Assembly: GCA_003446295.1 (NCBI GenBank)
Contig: DMBB01000043.1
Coordinates: 1 to 7,707, forward strand
Reading direction: 5' to 3'
DNA from: Erysipelotrichaceae bacterium
Lineage (GTDB): Bacteria; Bacillota_I; Bacilli_A; Erysipelotrichales; Erysipelotrichaceae
Length of the DNA stretch: 7,707 nucleotides
In this document: positions 5,281-7,707 of the stretch, in pieces
Layout: each line of letters opens with the position of its first letter
Numbering within the stretch: the first letter of the stretch is position 1
Notes under the pieces: model-generated
Told to the model about the DNA's origin: nothing
Seen by the model: only the letters and a program-made list of their open reading frames with translations
The model's database searches: none
Program-made: the position numbers and the translations under genes

Positions 5281-7107
5281 GAACCAGATCCTGGCTTCAT
5301 ACGGCTGCAGAGTGTTCAGTTCAGCATACCTGTGCGGCCGGATCAGTGTATATCCCGTCATGTTCGTATATGCTCTGACAGGATGATCGGAAAGATTGCA
5401 GTCAATGATGAATGATTCATGTTCATCATATCTGCGGTATACATATCTGTCCCTGCAGTCATACAGCATCTCATAATTCCCGTACACGAGTGCACGGTGC
5501 TGATGTCTTAAGGATATCAGCTCTTTATATGCGTTAGTTACAGCTTCATTGATCGTCTGTTCTGCCCATTCCGGTGCATTGTCATTCCATGGAAGCAGGA
5601 CTCTTGCGTGATCTCTGGTACCTGCCAGTATGATTCTGAAGGCTTCTGAAGGTTCGTGATCATTCAGCAGTTCAGCATATTTATTGACAGACTCGACATC
5701 CGTAATATCCTCCATGGTTCTGAAGGGAATGTTGCCTAATCCCATCTCATCTCCCTGGTAGATAAACGGTGTTCCCCGCAGCGTCATCTGCATGACGCCC
5801 AGCAGAACAGATAATGATTCCCTGTATTTCCCTTCCGGGTCGATCTTGGAGACCATACGAGGTTTGTCGTGGCTGTTATAGAAAATGGTCGGCCAGCACT
5901 GACTGCCGTATTCCCGCATCCATGTATCCATACTGTCCCTGAATGCGTTCAGGTCATAACGGTAATCTTCAAAGCGAACATGACCGGGTGTTTCCAGATG
6001 GTCGAATGAGAAGACCATATCCAGTTCTTTCCGTTCTTCTGCTGTCACCAGCTGTGCCATCCGGATGCCAAAGCCCGGCGTTTCACCGATCGAAAAAGCA
6101 TGATACGGTTCAAATGCCTTTGCGCGGATCTCACGCAGGTATTCATGGAAACGCGGACCGTAATAGTAATGCTCAATGCCTGTATATCCTATCAGTTCTC
6201 CGATAAACGGATCCCCGTCAGGCAGTCCTTCTTCTTTGGAGATGTAGTTGATGACATCCATGCGGAAACCGTCTACACCCTTCTCCAGCCACCAGCGGAT
6301 CATGGTGATCACATCTTCCCTGACATCCGGGTCATCCCAGTTCAGGTCCATCTGTTTTGGTGAGAACAGATGCATTACGTACTGTTTCTCATCTTCATAA
6401 TGGTTCCATGCCGGACCAAAGAAGTTTGAAGTCCAGTTATTGGGATATTTCCCTTCCTGATCATCCTGGAAGAAGTAATAGTTCCTGTACCTGGAAGACG
6501 GATCCTTCAGTGCCTGCTGAAACCATGCATGTTCATCACTGGTATGGTTGACGACCAGGTCCATGATCAGCTTCATGCCCCGTGCATGGAGGCCATTCAG
6601 CAGTTCATCAAAGTCTTCCATCGTGCCGAACTGCGGCAATATCTGATGATAATCACGGATATCATATCCGTTGTCATCCAGCGGGGAATCATAGATGGGT
6701 GACAGCCATACCGCATCCACGCCAAGATCTTTCAGATAGTCCAGTTTTTCAATGATACCCCGCAGATCACCTGTTCCGTCATGGTTACTGTCATAAAAGG
6801 ACCTGGGATAGATCTGATAGAAGACCGCTTCCTTCCACCATGCCTCATGCAGGGGCGTACCGCGTGATACAGAGACTTCCCGTTCACGATTGACCAGTTT
6901 CAGGAATGTCTGCCAGAACTGCTCTGAAAGGATCGTTTTTGATAGTTTCACGATCAAAGAAAGCTTCAGCCTGCATACTGCAGGATTCCTGAGCACTTTT
7001 TCAGGAACGCCCAGCTGCAGCAGGATCCAGGCAAGGATGTCATGACCGACAGGCGTTTCATATACTTCCTGCAGTGTGCTGTTCATTGTGATCTCTCGCT
7101 GACTCAT
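5272..7107 (-). CDS. GH13 alpha-glucosidase / oligo-1,6-glucosidase with extra N-terminal helical domain
   Basis: This predicted cytoplasmic glucosidase has 611 residues, somewhat longer than the usual 550-560 of MalL-type GH13_31 enzymes. It should release glucose from the non-reducing ends of isomalto- or malto-oligosaccharides. The barrel starts at WWKEAVFYQIYPRSF (about 90). Conserved regions follow: DLVVNH (183-188), GFRMD (280-284, nucleophile D284), IGE (340-342, acid/base E342) and SHD (412-414, D414). YDSPLDDNGYDI and QGDEMG fit GH13_31. Val after the nucleophile (MDVI) is typical of alpha-1,6 rather than alpha-1,4 enzymes. Oddities are an N-terminal helical domain (about 8-76), QMDLN instead of QPDLN (252-256), and a short stretch after LLPWNDNAP. 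There is no signal peptide. ATG 7107 has GGAGG nine bases upstream; the frame extends to a GTG at 7134, but that lies before the predicted transcription start. No sugar transporter or regulator adjoins it. Confidence 0.93.
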   Translation of the reverse strand: MSQREITMNSTLQEVYETPVGHDILAWILLQLGVPEKVLRNPAVCRLKLSLIVKLSKTILSEQFWQTFLKLVNREREVSVSRGTPLHEAWWKEAVFYQIYPRSFYDSNHDGTGDLRGIIEKLDYLKDLGVDAVWLSPIYDSPLDDNGYDIRDYHQILPQFGTMEDFDELLNGLHARGMKLIMDLVVNHTSDEHAWFQQALKDPSSRYRNYYFFQDDQEGKYPNNWTSNFFGPAWNHYEDEKQYVMHLFSPKQMDLNWDDPDVREDVITMIRWWLEKGVDGFRMDVINYISKEEGLPDGDPFIGELIGYTGIEHYYYGPRFHEYLREIRAKAFEPYHAFSIGETPGFGIRMAQLVTAEERKELDMVFSFDHLETPGHVRFEDYRYDLNAFRDSMDTWMREYGSQCWPTIFYNSHDKPRMVSKIDPEGKYRESLSVLLGVMQMTLRGTPFIYQGDEMGLGNIPFRTMEDITDVESVNKYAELLNDHEPSEAFRIILAGTRDHARVLLPWNDNAPEWAEQTINEAVTNAYKELISLRHQHRALVYGNYEMLYDCRDRYVYRRYDEHESFIIDCNLSDHPVRAYTNMTGYTLIRPHRYAELNTLQPYEARIWFRK

Positions 7108-7116
7108 GATGGTCTT

Positions 7117-7121
7117 CCTCC
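7117..7121 (-). promoter_or_regulatory. Ribosome binding site GGAGG setting the glucosidase start
   Basis: GGAGG reads leftward at 7121-7117, nine bases before ATG 7107. It decides in favour of 7107 over the upstream GTG at 7134 and the later ATG at 7086, which has only a weak GAGAG in front. Confidence 0.8.
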
Positions 7122-7134
7122 GGTATCTGAACAC

Positions 7135-7143
7135 ATCATATCA
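7135..7143 (-). promoter_or_regulatory. Extended -10 promoter of the glucosidase gene
   Basis: TGATATGAT reads leftward at 7143-7135, that is TGn followed by TATGAT (5 of 6 to TATAAT). No good -35 is found 16-18 bases upstream, where the pheT terminator lies; extended -10 promoters can do without one. Initiation near 7128 gives a leader of about 20 bases containing the GGAGG. No cre-like operator was recognised. Confidence 0.5.
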
Positions 7144-7149
7144 CTCTTG

Positions 7150-7182
7150 AAAAAGGATCATATCCTGACGATACGATCCTTT
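7150..7182 (-). terminator. Intrinsic terminator of pheT
   Basis: On the - strand AAAGGATC (7182-7175), a 15-base loop and GATCCTTT (7159-7152) form an 8-bp stem with T continuing to 7150, giving five T in a row partly used in the stem. It begins 9 bases after the pheT stop. An alternative small hairpin AGGAT-CAT-ATCCT (7154-7166) overlaps it. The stem is AT-rich and the free T tail is short, so termination may be partial. Confidence 0.6.
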
Positions 7183-7191
7183 GCGTGTTTT

Positions 7192-7707
7192 TTATGCTCT
7201 TAACTGTGCTTTCAGCTGTTTGCTGAGGGCGTCCAGAATAGATGCGTGCATCTGGCTGATCTCTTCATCCTTCAGCGTATGATCGGCTGCCTGATAGACG
7301 ATGCGCAGCGCAACGGACTTATATCCTTCCGCTACATGTTCGCCTTCATAGACATCGAATACTTCCATCTTTCTGACAAGCTTTCTGCCTGTCTTGTGGA
7401 TGACATTCATGATCTTCTCGGCAGTGACATCAGACTGTACCACCAGGGCAATGTCTCTGGAGACACTCGGATAGCGGTCGATCGCTTCAAAGCGCAGCTT
7501 GCCGGGCTTTGTCTCGAACAGGGAGTCGATCACAAGCTCTGCGTAAACGACTCTGCCAAGGTCAAATTTAGCGGCATATGCGGGATGCACTTCACCGAAG
7601 ACACCAAGCAGCTTTCTGTCCATATATACTTCCGCACTGCGGTAAGGATGGAAGTGCTCTGTATCTGTGCTGTTTTCTTTGACCTGGATGCGTCCGCCGG
7701 CAAAGCC
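7192..7707 (-). CDS. pheT: Phenylalanyl-tRNA synthetase beta subunit, C-terminal part (runs off the right edge)
   Basis: The last 171 residues of PheT are present; the gene continues beyond the window. The beta subunit pairs with PheS in the cytoplasmic (alpha-beta)2 enzyme that charges tRNA-Phe. The visible part has the end of the synthetase-like core: FHPYRSAEVY, then LLGVFGEVHP, a clear match to the family's FHPGRSA and G..GE.HP motifs. The C-terminal ferredoxin-fold anticodon-binding domain (FDX-ACB) follows: RYPSVSRDIALVV, then FDVYEG, GYKSVALRI, LKDEEI and the terminal LR. The stop is TAA at 7194-7192. An in-frame ATG at 7623 is internal and not the start, because the conserved FHP..SA motif lies upstream of it. 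Editing and B5 domains and pheS are outside the window. Confidence 0.95.
   Translation of the reverse strand, partial: GFAGGRIQVKENSTDTEHFHPYRSAEVYMDRKLLGVFGEVHPAYAAKFDLGRVVYAELVIDSLFETKPGKLRFEAIDRYPSVSRDIALVVQSDVTAEKIMNVIHKTGRKLVRKMEVFDVYEGEHVAEGYKSVALRIVYQAADHTLKDEEISQMHASILDALSKQLKAQLRA

Noticed and set aside
5192..5415. Two short + strand frames at the 3' end of the glucosidase gene
   Set aside because: They run through the terminator hairpin and antisense to conserved GH13 sequence, with no ribosome site.
7192..7623. pheT fragment read as a complete 143-residue gene starting at 7623
   Set aside because: The frame is open to the right edge and the conserved FHP..SA motif lies upstream of that ATG, so this is the 3' end of a longer gene.

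Overview
The window looks like chromosomal DNA from a low- to mid-GC Bacillota (Firmicutes). Strong GGAGG ribosome sites, TATAAT boxes, hairpin-plus-T terminators and a MalL-type GH13 glucosidase all fit. The closest lineage may be Erysipelotrichia or Clostridia, but that is a guess; no rRNA or lineage marker is present. I see no tRNA, rRNA, insertion sequence, CRISPR array or phage gene. No gap between genes exceeds about 140 bases.

Layout from left to right. Bases 1-68 hold a strong intrinsic terminator serving a + strand gene that ends at or before the left edge. On the - strand follow a MerR-family regulator (69-812) and, upstream of it, a small four-helix membrane protein of unknown function (880-1398), separated by an intrinsic terminator. 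A compact divergent promoter region (about 1406-1485) separates these from a two-gene + strand operon. The first operon gene is a protein O-mannosyltransferase-like GT39 membrane enzyme (1486-3453). The second, overlapping it by ATGA, is a membrane protein of the '6-pyruvoyl-tetrahydropterin synthase-related' (GT-C-like) family (3450-5132). Converging on this operon is a - strand GH13 alpha-glucosidase / oligo-1,6-glucosidase with an extra N-terminal helical domain (5272-7107). The right edge carries the 3' part of pheT (7192-7707, - strand) and its terminator.

How the genes may work together: the operon pair are both multi-pass, lipid-carrier-dependent sugar-transferase-like proteins and probably decorate an extracytoplasmic protein or polymer. 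The GH13 enzyme is an independent cytoplasmic unit for isomalto- or malto-oligosaccharides. pheT is housekeeping. The MerR regulator may respond to a small ligand through its C-terminal half; its target is not shown by the sequence.

The points most worth a second look are: (1) a reciprocal convergent-terminator arrangement at 5112-5280, where each operon's terminator lies in or against the other's coding end; (2) a likely leaderless start for the mannosyltransferase gene; (3) an inserted extracytoplasmic domain in that protein; and (4) the added N-terminal domain and altered signature loops of the GH13 enzyme. I found no clear novel defence or mobile system.
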